Positions 23,711 through 34,800 of a stretch of DNA of 64,000 bases are shown here, in pieces (the stretch's first letter is position 1; each line of letters opens with the position of its first letter). The notes under the pieces are model-generated. The model was not told the origin of the DNA and searched no databases. It saw only the letters and a list, made by a program, of their open reading frames with translations. The stretch comes from Kingdonia uniflora (taxonomy: Eukaryota > Streptophyta > Magnoliopsida > Ranunculales > Circaeasteraceae), in the NCBI GenBank assembly GCA_014058105.1, contig JACGCM010001174.1, positions 434,001 to 498,000 on the forward strand, written 5' to 3'. The position numbers and the translations under genes were made by a program.

Positions 23711-24288
23711 AGAGGAGGTGAGGATTTATGTAAAAATTTGGGTTTTTGAGATCGTATATTGGCAAAAATAACAAAGATTGAGAGAAGGACCAACGATTGA
23801 GTTGTCTGATAATAGCTCTCGAATCTACGATGGCAGAGTACTCGATCTTAGGGTTGTTGAAGCCATTAGAGTAAACCCAAAGTGAGTTTCCAAAATACTG
23901 TGATGGTGTTGATGATGTGATGAGGGGTTGATGCGTACACATCCGACGTCTCGATCGCTAAAAAGTTTGAGAGAGAGAGAGAAGATGAAACCCCCAACGC
24001 AGAATATTGATTGAGGTGTTTGGATTTTGTATAAATGGCATTGTCGATGAAATTGAGATGTTTCTCTGACTCAGTGAATCAGCGTAAGAATTGAGAGATG
24101 GAGGAAGAGAGGCCTCAAAAGCTCGTGCACATGTTTGATAAAAGCTTGTTTCCATTGTTTTGTTGATCTTTTCTTCTTATTTTGCTGGGAGTAGGACTAG
24201 TGCAGAACAAGTATACGCCATAAACCAAAAATCAAAATCCCCCTCTTTTACTGTGGAATTTGGGAATTGTGGCTAATTCTGTTCGATT

Positions 24289-24304
24289 CCCACAGACGAC
24301 GCCA
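24289..24304 (-). other. Primer binding site, element D
   Basis: Minus-strand TGGCGTCGTCTGTGGG, two nt from the LTR end. It differs from the element C PBS by one transition. Confidence 0.75.
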
Positions 24305-24306
24305 AA

Positions 24307-24531
24307 TATAAAGCCTAATTTTGTATTTAGAACTTAGTATCTCACACTAAAGATAATCAGAGTGCTAGCAAGTAATCACTAACACAAGATTTAGCCTGGA
24401 AAACCGTTGAATAGGTTAAAAACTACGACCTCTTTTGTGGATTTCTGAAAGAGAGATATTATTGATGATGACTAGCTATTACAAAGATCGTTCTGGATAG
24501 TTTTGTATAGAGTTTCTGGATTGAATTCTCT
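24307..24531 (-). repeat. 5' LTR of element D, left part (split by element C)
   Basis: It begins TATAAAGCC at the PBS side and aligns with the LTR of A (14339 onward) up to the point where element C enters. The rest resumes at 38770. Joined, the two parts give about 555 bp, in line with the A LTR. This is direct evidence that C inserted after D. Confidence 0.75.
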
Positions 24532-24537
24532 GCCCCT

Positions 24538-25215
24538 TGTGAGGGCTTATTTATAATTATCATACTGAGTCCGATATTCGAACTCACATAGCTCGAGTAA
24601 ACACACTAATAACCAATCAAGGTCTAAAAGCAAGGAGATCGTAGTACAGACTTCCTTACCTACAGTTCGAAGATATCAAAGCATCCTGTGACTTCCCGCT
24701 ATAGAAGATACTCCTCCACTTATCAACAGGTCGTATCCATGCGAAACATCACAAGAGATCGTATCTTCCCAATGGTCTGAAGTTACAGCTAAAGAATATT
24801 AGTAGACCCGCTACAGATCAACAAATATCAAGACGTTATAGAAGACCATTATGAAGACTCATCAAAACCTGATATTCTAACGTCCTTCATCAATGTAACC
24901 AACGATCATATTATAAGACCTATAAAAAGAGACCTGGAGATCAGGATCTGGGATAGCTATTATCACCCAAAGAACTCTGAGAGAAAGTCATCCCTTCCAG
25001 AACTCAGATATCCAGTCTCTTTTTCTTTGTAATAGCTAGCATAAATATAAAAATACCAGTCTTTCAGAAATCCTCAGGAGAGGTCATGGTTTTTAATCCA
25101 TTCAAGGGTTTTCCATGCTAAATCACGTGTCAATTGCTTTCAGTTCTCAACCACTATTATATATTTCAAAGGTGTAAAACACTATTTTTAGTCTCTACGA
25201 AAATAGGCTATTACA
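24538..25215 (+). repeat. 5' LTR of element C
   Basis: It runs TGTGAGGGCTTATTTATAA ... GGCTATTACA, 678 bp, and is nearly identical in layout to 38089-38764. It contains a TATA-like CCTATAAAAAGAG near 24929. U5 ends 2 nt before the PBS. Many differences from the 3' LTR are transitions, so the insertion is old but younger than D. A candidate TSD TCTCT lies at 24527-24531 and 38765-38769, with six unmatched bases before TGTG on the left. Confidence 0.9.
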
Positions 25216-25217
25216 TT

Positions 25218-25233
25218 TGGCGCCGTCTGTGGG
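25218..25233 (+). other. Primer binding site, element C
   Basis: TGGCGCCGTCTGTGGG. The first ten bases fit the 3' end of a plant tRNA-Asp (from memory). It lies two bases after the LTR. Confidence 0.85.
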
Positions 25234-25291
25234 AAACGAAGCATACACTCAGTGTTCTCCAATCCAGTTTTAACCGCATTCACTTTAAAAG

Positions 25292-26470
25292 ATGACAAAT
25301 CAAGACAAATCACACCACTTCGTGCTTGATCCAGCTGAAGGAGTGACAGATTTACGAACAACTGTGCAAGCAGAATCTGAACGACAAATAGAGCTAGAGA
25401 AATAGCTCGCCAGCATGCAGGACATAATCAGAGCGCTTCAAGCTCAAATAACGGAAAATCCAAGACAACAAAACAATCTGCCTGCAGCCGCGAGGATATC
25501 AGTCCATGATGCTTGGGACATCGAGACCAAAATATTGTACTTCCTCAAATTCAGTAAGAACAGTTCAACCTCGGAGTCACATCAATCCACCATTACCCAC
25601 TTAAGCGGTAATAGATCTATAGCCACAGGAGAAGCAAAATAGAGAAAAACCTCAAGTTTCAGTCTATGATCGCATGAGAGAAGCAACAGGAGAGCATAAT
25701 CCTGCTGGAGGACCAACAACAAGACGAGCTATCACGTCTCGCTTACATCTCACTCCGGAACAGGTGGACAGGCGCATCAAAGAGCTATTAGACGCTCAAA
25801 TAGACACTACAAAAAATAGTTTTCCTAAACTACAGAAGAGCCCACTTGCACAAGAGTTGCTAGATGAGGAAGTGTCCGTCAGTTTTCATACTCCCAAGAT
25901 CCAGAAATACAAGGGGAAGATCCTGTGGAACACGTCCAAGAATTTTAGATTCTTTGGGACTGCATTCGACATCTAACCACATCCTCTGCGGCCTCTTTCC
26001 AACCAGTTTGAAAGGAGAATCTCTACGATGGCTCCATACACTCAATGAAGGATCTATCTTCACTTTCGAACAACTTCGCGAATTGTTTGTCAAAAACTAT
26101 TCGCACAACAAAGACAAGGAGGAAAGTCTTTACTCTTTGTTCTGCCTCAAGTAGGTGCCATATGAAAAATTAGAGACGTTTACCCAGAATTTTTTTGGAC
26201 TAGCCCAAAAAATTGGTAACCTCGACAAGAAAATCACAATCTCCGTCTTCACCAATGCTCTAATCGCGGATGACGAGTCAAAGAGCACTTGGTTCTCAAC
26301 AAACCATTGACATTGGAGGACATGATAGAGGAGGTCAACAACTTTATCGACCTTGAGCGACTGATAATTAAGAAGCCAAGACCTCAACGAACCACCCTAC
26401 CAACAAAAGGCCATCCCGACGAACGTGCCCATAACAACAATAAAGACTATGGGGGTGATAAGAAGTGATT
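25292..26470 (+). pseudogene. gag of element C
   Basis: The likely start is the ATG at 25292 (MTNQDKSHHFVLDP). The N-terminal part is an acidic coil region (ERQIELE...MQDIIRALQAQ). Then come DRRIKELLDAQ and AQELLDEEVSVSFHTPKIQK. The capsid-type Retrotrans_gag domain (SLRWLHTLNEGSIFTFEQLRE, FVKNYSHNKDKEESLYSLF, YEKLETFTQNFFGLAQKI) follows in a shifted frame. The downstream nucleocapsid region is unreadable. Stops occur at 25403, 25640 and 26152, with frameshifts near 25960 and 26270. It shares each block with the gag of element A. Confidence 0.8.
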
Positions 26471-27003
26471 CAAATCTAATGACAATCAAGGACGCTAAGG
26501 GCAGAGTAAGCCAATTCTGTGTATACCGCAGTTAACAACTACTCTTGTAGACTTGTACCGCTGATACAAAAGGATGAATGCTTCAGAACTGCCAATACTC
26601 TTACGCCAATACCAGAAAGCCATACTGTATTCACCACCAGATTCAACATCATGACATGGAGCGATATTTCGCATTGATATTTTTTCTCCAGAATATATTT
26701 GCACAAGGTTGAATGTTGGAGTATATTGTTGACATCAAAATTTATAAGGATGGAAGCTACAAGACTGACGTCAAGATTGTCCAAGTTGATGAGACAAATG
26801 AAGAAAAACACTTGTATTTCATCGAAACTCAGACAATCAACAACTCCAATAGGTCCAAGCGTAGGCGTGTCAGACAATGCCACGATCTGACAATGGTAGA
26901 CAAAGAGGCTCATTTGTTGCCATAATCCAACAATCGGCGAGCTGGGATTTATTTTGAAGACTGTGACGTTCGTCACGTCAACTTTCTGCACCAAGATGCA
27001 CTT
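26471..27003 (+). pseudogene. gag-protease junction of element C, decayed
   Basis: No continuous frame. Scattered parts resemble the zone upstream of the protease in element A (LEYIVDIKIYKDGSYKTDVK near 26715-26775 against LEYIFADGRMHDYIVDIQSY in A). No zinc knuckle with all four ligands can be read. Confidence 0.5.
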
Positions 27004-27381
27004 GTGATCATGTTGAAGATGAAGAACATAGTTCAATTTACAATGATGGTAGATACCAGCAACAACATCGAACTAATTTTCCAGAGTACAATCGACCAAA
27101 TGGGCTTAGCGAACATGGTCGAACCAAGTGACATCAATGTCTCTGGATTCAACGGCTCTATGGAAGAACGTGTGGGGAAAATCACACTTCCCATCACAGC
27201 TGGGCCAGTCATACTAGAGGTAGTTTTTCTATGTCATCAAAGCCAAATCTCGTTACCTGGGCATCATGGGACGACCATGGTACATAATATGAAAGCTATT
27301 CCCTTCACATATCATCAGACATTACAGTTCGATTGGAAAGGAGAGATCTACAAAATCAAAGGAAGCCAGAAATTAGCTTGA
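27004..27381 (+). pseudogene. Aspartic protease, element C
   Basis: The open reading gives MMVDTSNNIELIFQSTIDQM, where the family has a DTG-SS catalytic loop, then VSGFNGSMEERVGKITLPIT (flap side) and HNMKAIPFTYHQTLQFDWKG, YKIKGSQKLA. The catalytic Gly is replaced (DTG to DTS), so the domain would probably be inactive even if expressed. A frame slip near 27235 alters the ILGRPWL-like motif. It lies upstream of RT as expected. Confidence 0.75.
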
Positions 27382-27734
27382 GCTTGTGATAATACTGTTT
27401 CCATTGAAACTAAGCCAGCTGTAACAACTCCTACATAAGAATTACAACAGTCAATTCCAGCAGAACCTCAGTTACTAGAAGTCGAACCAACAAAGTATGT
27501 CGAAATCAGTGGCATAAACAGAGGAACTCACATTGGAACTCTCTTAAGCACGAAGGAATGCTCGAATCTAATACAATTCCTCATAGGGAACAGTGACCTC
27601 TTTGCATGGACGTTTCATGAAATGCCAGGGATCGATCCAGCTATAGCATGCCACAAGCTAGGGTTGAAAGATAAAGCAGAACCGGTCAAACTAAAGCAAC
27701 AAACTCTAGTACCAAAACTTCGAGACAAAGTGAA

Positions 27735-28465
27735 TAAAAAGATTGAAAATTGATTGAGGTCGGTTTCATTCGCAAAGCTATTTACCCAGAATGGATCTCG
27801 AACATTGTCGCAGTCCCAAAAAAAAATGGCAAAATCAGAGTCTGTGTAATTTCACGGATCTCAACAAGCACACGCCGAAAGATAGCTTTCCACTTCCAAT
27901 CATCAATTACCTGCTCGATTCTATACCAGGGCATGAACTTCTTTCAATGATGGGTACTGCATCGGGATATAATCAGATATCACTTCTTCCTGATGATCAA
28001 GGGAAGACTGCGTTCATCACCGAACAAGGTCTATATTGCTATAAAGTCATGCCTTTCGGCCTGAAAAATGTCAGAGCTACCTATCAGAGATTGATGACAC
28101 AAATGTTCAAAGACCATATCGGTAAAACAATGGAGGTCTACATTGGCGATATGCTCTGCAAAAGTCTCAGGAAAGAGAACCATCTCACTGATTTGCAAGC
28201 AACTTTCAAGATTTTACGATCTTACAAGATCCGTCAAAATTTTGATAAATGTCAGTTCGGAGTGCAATCCGGAAATTTTCTAGGCCATCTAACCAGCAAA
28301 AGAGCGATTGAAGCTGACCCATCATACATACGAGCTCTCTTGGCTATGCCATCACCAAAGACAAAGAAAGACGTTCAGAAGCTAGTCGGGAAGATTGCAG
28401 CGCTAAACAAATTCGTATCTAAATCTTCAGACAGACGTCGACCTTTATTCAATCTGTTAAAATAG
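27735..28465 (+). pseudogene. Reverse transcriptase, element C (Ty3/gypsy, Tat)
   Basis: It starts with IEVGFIRKAIYPEWISNIVA and VPKKNGKIRVCV, shifts frame near 27850, then is open for 224 codons: FTDLNKHTPKDSFPLPIINY, GTASGYNQISLLPDD, MPFGLKNVRATYQRLM, QMFKDHIGKTMEVYIGDM, KCQFGVQSGNFLGHL. The catalytic YIDD motif has become YIGD, which removes one of the two metal-binding Asp residues. It is otherwise well preserved and closely related to the RT of A. Confidence 0.9.
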
Positions 28466-28910
28466 GGTACATCACGAGGAAAATCAAAGAAAAATCCAGA
28501 GATCGAATGGACAGACAAGTGTGAAGCACCTTTCCTCGAGCTTAAAAATATTTGGGAAAACTACCAGTTATGAGTACACCAGCAGATGGAATAGAGCTCA
28601 CAGTATACCTAGCTATTACAGATACATCTCCCAGCTCCGTCCTCATCCAAATCAAAGAAAAGATGAGAAACTAGTCCATTTTATCAGCAAGACTCTGACT
28701 CCCACTGAAACAAGATACACCAAGATTGAAAATCTTCTTTTAGCTCTCGTCTATACATCACAAAAGTTAAAGCAGCATTTCCAAGCTCATACTATTTCTA
28801 TCTTGACGAACTATCCACTTCGTAAAATCTTATCCAAGCGCGAAAATCTTAACATATTCAATAATGGTCCGTAACACTCGGGGAGCACGATATACATTTC
28901 GAACCATGCC
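28466..28910 (+). pseudogene. RT-associated RNase H, element C
   Basis: Joined by frame changes: WTDKCEAPFLELK, then YRYISQLRPHPNQ..., LVHFISKTLTPTETRYTKIE and LLALVYTSQKLKQHFQAH. The order matches element A (10797-10483). The part with the first catalytic Asp (usually LYLAVT...) is frame-shifted. The domain directly follows RT, as in all gypsy elements. Confidence 0.78.
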
Positions 28911-29037
28911 ATTCCGAAAAAGCTCAAGCTGTAGCAGATTTCCTAGCAGATTTTCCAGTAGAGGATCCTGATTGGGTAGAAAAATTTATTGATAAGAAAG
29001 ATGAGCCACTTGCAGATCAATCCGAAGATAAATCAGA

Positions 29038-29343
29038 TTGGGTAACAAAGAAAGGTTGGCGATTTTAACTGACGGTTCCGTTGGTCCATCCGGATCAGGG
29101 ATTAGAATCGTTCTTATTACTCCCTCTAGTGATACTCTCAAAAAATCTGCTCACCACAGTTTTGAAGCAACCAATAACGAAGCAGAATATGAGGCCTTGA
29201 TTCATGGATTGGATATGGCAATCGCACAGGGAGTAGCAGAACTCTCTGTCTATACAGATTCATTAATAATCGTCAACTATTACATAGGCGTCTATCAAAC
29301 CAATGTGAGAATGGTCGACTATGCTGCTGCAGTGCTCGAATGA
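29038..29343 (+). pseudogene. Second (archaeal-type) RNase H, element C
   Basis: Open for 101 codons: LTDGSVGPSGSGIRIVLITP, FEATNNEAEYEALIHGLDMA, ELSVYTDSLIIVNYY. All recognisable acidic positions (D in TDGS, E in EAEYEA, D in YTDS) are retained. This dual RNase H arrangement is the defining trait of the Tat lineage of plant Ty3/gypsy elements. Confidence 0.85.
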
Positions 29344-29367
29344 ATGAACAAATTCTAGACAATTTCT

Positions 29368-30787
29368 ATGGAGCATTTTCTAGGGGGAGAAAATAGACAT
29401 TCAGATGTGCTCGCTTACCTTGCTGGTGTTCTCGGATCAGAAGCTCGTTACTTAAAGATCGACGTCATTTTTAACCCCAGTATCAATACCATTGAATCCA
29501 ACACCATTAATACTAGGGGTAACGAGGAAATCGAAGATGATTGGACAAAGCCTTTCATTACTTACATCGGACCTCACAATAAATTCGACGGGCCATTTCC
29601 TGAGGATCCTACGGAGCGGCGGAGATTAATTGACAACGCTCGAAGATACGCTGTTCAGGATAATCTCCTATACAAAATTTTGGTCACTGGTCCCTACCTC
29701 CTTTGTCTATCTGACAAAGAAGCGCAACAATTCTTGCACAATCTATACGAAGGCACGTACGGATCCCATACAACAGGACGATCTCTTGCAAGCAGAGCTT
29801 TAACTCAAGGAATGATTTGGCCTAAGATGAAGGCACAGGCAATCGAATATACCCGTAAGTGTAACGCTTGTCAGTGACACAGACCTAAAATTTGAGCTCC
29901 AGCACTTGAACTACACTCGAGCCAAGTCACATGGCCATTCAAACGATGGGCTCTCGATCTCGTAGGAGAGTTTCCAACAACACCAGGGAAGCAAAAACAT
30001 TTGTTGGTCACTACAGATTACTTCACTAAATGGGTAGAAGCAGTTCCGCTGTGCCGAACCCAAGAAGACGAAGTCATCAGGTTTATCTGGGGGAACATTA
30101 TTATCTGATTCGACAGACTACATCTCACCCGAATTGATAATGGACCACAGTTTGTTGGTTCCAAGATTGTCGCATTCCTCAATGAGCACACATCATTCAT
30201 TCCCCATCCAATCCTTATTACCCACAAGGAATGGACAGGCTGAGATTACTAATCGAACTATTATGGATGGCATCAAGAAGCGTTTAGATGACAAAAAGGG
30301 GAACTGGGTGAACGAGTTACCACACGTACTTTGGTCCTACCGAACAACTCCTAAAACCGCAACAGGCTGTACTCTGTTCTTACTGGCCTATGGAACTGAA
30401 GCCTTCATTCCCACTCAATACCATCACCCAATGCGAGATCACGAGATGACCGATGAAGAAAACGAATTTTAGATCGCATGTTATCTGAATTTGATCGAGG
30501 AAACACATGACATAGCCATTGTTAATCTGGGAAGATATCATCTTACTTTATCCCGGTCATATAACAAATGTGTCCAGCACAGAGAATTCAAAGTTAATGA
30601 CCTCGTTCTCAGTAAAATCCCACCACATCGTAAACCACCTAATGCTGGAAAGCTGACAGAGAATTGGGAAGGTCCTTTTATTGTAACTGGAATGAGTGGT
30701 TTAGGATCCTACGATCTCAGTATGCATGATGGAGTACCTGTACCTAATCTGTGGAATACTCGTCGATTGAAGCTGTATCGAAGATAA
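29368..30787 (+). pseudogene. Integrase, element C
   Basis: The N-terminal zinc domain reads LHNLYEGTYGSHTTGRSLAS ... CNACQ; the first His of the usual HEG motif seems replaced by Tyr (LYEG). After a stop at 29875 the core continues with WALDLVGEFPTTPGKQKH, TTDYFTKWVEAVPL and RIDNGPQFVGSK, then in another frame NGQAEITNRTIMDGIKKRLD and WSYRTTPKTATG. The C-terminal segment (ENWEGPFIVTGMSGLGSYDL, PNLWNTRRLKLYRR) ends with a stop at 30785-30787. D and D of the catalytic core are visible; the Glu lies in a shifted frame (QAEITN). Well preserved overall but not functional. Confidence 0.85.
29475..29519. repeat. Inverted repeat in pol linker, element C
   Basis: CCCCAGTAT (29475-29483) and ATACTAGGGG (29510-29519) pair apart from one bulged A. 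It lies between the second RNase H and the integrase zinc domain, as in elements A and B. Confidence 0.6.
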
Positions 30788-30849
30788 ACACGCTGTAATA
30801 TCCAATGTGATGCAATAAAATACTTTTTCAGCATTATTTTGCAAGTCTA

Positions 30850-31480
30850 CTCAATTCAAACATTTCTGCTATCTCTGTCTATTCCGGAGAATACTACATC
30901 ATAGCTTTTCAAATAAATTTGCTCTCATGCTTATTGAGATAATCAATTCGATCTGGCAGAGATGCGCCCTACAACTATTTAATATTCAAGATGTCTCAGT
31001 ACGGTCGCTTATTGATACACTCAATTCGACCTGTGACTGAGACCTACATCATAGTTGTTCAAATAAATTTGCTCTCATAAGGTTGCTTATTGAGACAATC
31101 AATTTGATCTACTAGAGATGCGCCATACAGCTATTCAATATTCAAGATGTCTCAGTACGGTCGCTTATTGATACGCTCAATTCGACCTGTGGCTAAGACC
31201 TACATCATAGTTATTTAAATAAATTTGCTCTCATAAAGTCACTTATTGAGACAATCAATTCAATCTTCAAGAGATGCGCCATACAGCTTTTCAATATTCA
31301 AAGATGTCTCAGTACGGTCGCTTATTGATACACTCAATTCGACCTATGACTGAGATCTACAACATCGATTTTCAAATATACTCGTTCTCCAAAGGCCGGT
31401 TATCGATTCAATCGATTTGATCTGGTAAAGACACATTATTCATCTATTCAAACATTTTATAACTCTCTTTACGGTTTCTT
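30850..31480. repeat. 156-bp tandem repeat of element C, each unit a dimer of about 78-bp halves
   Basis: CGCTTATTGATA-CTCAATTCGACCT starts at 31006, 31162 and 31319 (spacing 156 and 157). Each unit also has a related half starting GCTTATTGAGACAATCAATT. Degenerate copies flank this. The array lies between the integrase stop and the end of the antisense ORF, the same place as the arrays of A and D. The CAATTCGACC core is the complement of the core of the D repeat. Confidence 0.85.
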
Positions 31481-31875
31481 ATTGACTTGCTCAATTTGAG
31501 GTATGTACAAGATAATACAACACCGCTGCAATCATATCTCTACATTGTAATTTATTGGTTCACCCAATTCAATCATACAAAGAGGTTACAGAACAAAACA
31601 TTTTCTACTATACTTTTGACATTTTTTTTACAGCAAAGACATATTTACACTCTGTCTAATTATAATATAAATAATGAAACTACCTTTCACGCTTCAGGCG
31701 TACAACATTCAAAATTTCCTTGGTACAGATGAAAGAAAGGTAACGAAAGGTATAGCCGCATCAACTACAGTAGAAGGTGCATTCAGCAATTACATAACTC
31801 TCGGCATCAGATTATCTATATAAGATAACTGCGCTAGCTACAAATCATACTCCATGTCGTATTCAGTTGATGCAG

Positions 31876-34800
31876 TCAAGATCGAATCACGCTCTGTTTG
31901 AAATTCTCTAAATCAGCATGCAACATAGCCATAGTGCGCAATGTAGCATCATCTGCAATTATCAACATTGCTTTACCCAGCTCGGTCTTCACTTTGTTTA
32001 GTTCATCTTCAAGATCCTTACATCGATCTGCCATAGACTTTTTCTCCTGCAACAACGAATCTCTATATTGCTTTGTTATCTGAACACTACGCTCCATCTC
32101 CTGCTTCAGACGTTGCAACTTCTTATCTACCTTCTTCGAATAATTGATCTCATCGTCTGCTGGATCTACCAACCTCTGTGACTCTTATACTTCACATGGA
32201 GCTCCTCGTACTTCATTACCTTGCATACACTCTAGTATTAAAGCCTATTTTTTCCCAGTCAAGATCGACGATCCATGAATTACACTTATGGATGGTTTCA
32301 TTCATCTCTCGATTTTACTTGGAACATGCTTCCTCATGAGTTTTGGCATGGTCACTTTTTCTCTGACAAGAGTCTCGAGCCTCACGCAAATCCCAGTTTA
32401 GCTTTTTTAGACGCTCTCGCATATAACGGATTTCAACATCTTGCTTCTTTAAGAGATCAATATTATTTGTTACCACCGATTGATGGTACAACAAATTGTT
32501 CTTCTGCTTTTCAATCGTACTTAAGAGATCCAGTACTTGTTGATTCGCAGCCATGGTCTCCAACTTTTCTTCTTCAGAGATTCTTTCCACAGTTTGGCTT
32601 CATTATTAGCAGTCAATATCTCTGGATCCTTACATGAAAACTCTACAGTCACAACATTTAGCCGACTCTGCAGCTCCAACATATCAGATTCGTACTTCGA
32701 ATTTGACAAAGTCATATTTTCAACCGCCAACGAGCATTGCTGCAACTTTATAGACAGTTCCTTATTTGATGCAAATAAAACAACCAGTTCGTCCTGTTTA
32801 TTGTCTTCACCCTAAAAGAACAGATTACAAACGATAATACATCTATCAACATATATTCATTCAAACAAGACATATCATTCAACAACATTTATTACAACAT
32901 CAAGCTATGATACACAAATAAACTATATTATGTATAGCACAATCATATGCCACAGTTTAGTTGGCTTATGATTGAACCCTACTACTACTCGCATCTACTT
33001 GCAAAGGTTCATTGAAGATTACGACCTCTTGAGGACGGGTCTTATGCCGTGTGTGAGGTAACAGATCTTCGACCTCCTCCTCAGACTCTTCAGCTCACGG
33101 TTTCGAGGTTGAAGCTCCTCCACCCTCATTACCTTTTGCAAACCACATATTTTCACCCTTATCATTCTCTACCTCAACATCTTTACCACAACTCAAGATA
33201 TAACATCTAAATTCATTTTCTACTCTCTTATCCAAACTCTGTAATAACTCATTACACTCTACCTTTTCCATCTTCTGAGATGCATTATGATCCTTGCATA
33301 GCTCCTATTCGTCACGAGCATGCCTCAAGTCATTTTCTAATGGTGACTGGACCCTTCTATCTTCCTTCTTTATATTGAAGAAAAGGATCCTTATTGCTCT
33401 TTGCCCCTATAAAAGTCAAGCTCATCAGGCAACGGACCTACACCACCCCCTATGATGGATACTCCAGCCCGAGCTGAGCATCTTTACGCCTCTATACTAT
33501 GGCGATTATGCGCATCTTGCACTAAGAGTTTTACTTGAACTGGGTCTGGCCCTATGCCTCTCTCAGTTAACAGTTCTAAATAGGCTTCCTTCCAGCCCTG
33601 CTCACTATCAACTTCGGCCTCAAATAAAGCGTCAAAGACAATAATGACCTTTGACACTCTAACTTATCACTCTCATCTACGAACCGCTTATCCTTAAGGG
33701 ATTTTTGGAGTAAAGCGAACCTATCGCTCTCATTACACAAAACCTCATCCCTCTCAATTTTTATCTTTCCATATCAACATTGAAGCTCAAATAACTCCTT
33801 AAAGGTGTTATCAAAGTTTGACTTATGAAGACGTCTCTCATATTCAAGTTTATTGTGTACCTATTAAGTACGAGTTATGGAATCCCTTGCTAGGCTCAAG
33901 GCCTTCACCATCTCGATCACTTTCCCCCTCAAACGAACTACCTCCTACATACACATTATACATTCACCATCAAAACATATATCAATAGCAGCTACAAAAA
34001 ATTCAATATCTCAGCAAAATTGCTCTATCACCAGTACAAAGGACAAAATTTGACCAAGTCTCAGAACTATGTTACAACTACAGAATCAAGAATTAGCTCC
34101 TGCTTCCAGCTTGGTCGTATCATCAACCTCTGGAGATGGGGTCTGCTCAGAAGGGTGGTCAGCCACTGGAGAGGCATCCTCATATGGGAAGATTATCTCA
34201 CTATACTTCTTAGCAAACGCAGAGTGACGCTATCTCTAGTCAGCCCCCAGTAATAGAATGCTCCAACCAGATTGTTTCGATCAAGCAGCACCTTGTCAAA
34301 AGTTTTCTTTGCATCAACTTCAACCTCTTTCTTCATATCAGCAACTTCTGCCTTAAATTGCTCCTTCTGCTCACCTTTTCTCTCTCAAAGCTGCTCTGAC
34401 CTTGCAGCCTTCTCCTTCTGCAACTGCTCACACAGCGCATTTCGCTCCTTCAACTGTTCAACCAAAGATGCTTTCTCGGCCTCATGCTCAGCACGATCCG
34501 CAATAACTACCTTCAACATCTCCGTGGCTGACTTCCAAGCAACAGAAAGCTGCACCACAAATACAACAAAACAGTATTGCAAGATCGGATCATTACTTAA
34601 AAATATTTAATCAGATAACATCATGCATACCTGTGAGATACTGGATCAAATTTGAGTATCTAGGCGGATGTGATCACGATTAGCCAGGTCTAGCGTCTCC
34701 TGCTCCACGGCTTTGAGATTGACCCCTTTTGAAGAAGCTCAGATATCTTTCCCAGACTCTTGTTTCTGCTTCTTCAGAGGAGGAGCCATATTTATAGCAG

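Larger units (their letters stand above)
21966..24288 (-). mobile_element. Internal region of non-autonomous LTR element D, no retroviral genes seen
   Basis: Between the PBS (24289-24304) and the minisatellite I find no gag, protease, RT or integrase motif in any frame. Short minus-strand readings (24155-23958, 23942-23673, 23592-23341, 22907-22620) have no recognisable domain. With LTRs, PBS and PPT but no coding capacity, D has the layout of a large non-autonomous LTR element (LARD-type). It would depend on enzymes of a related Tat element such as A, whose LTR it shares. Possible captured sequence at 22440-23330 is listed separately. Confidence 0.6.

Noticed and set aside
26539..27036. 165-codon minus-strand ORF in element C
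   Set aside because: Low-complexity hydrophobic reading opposite gag-protease; pol is on plus and no homologue was seen in element A.
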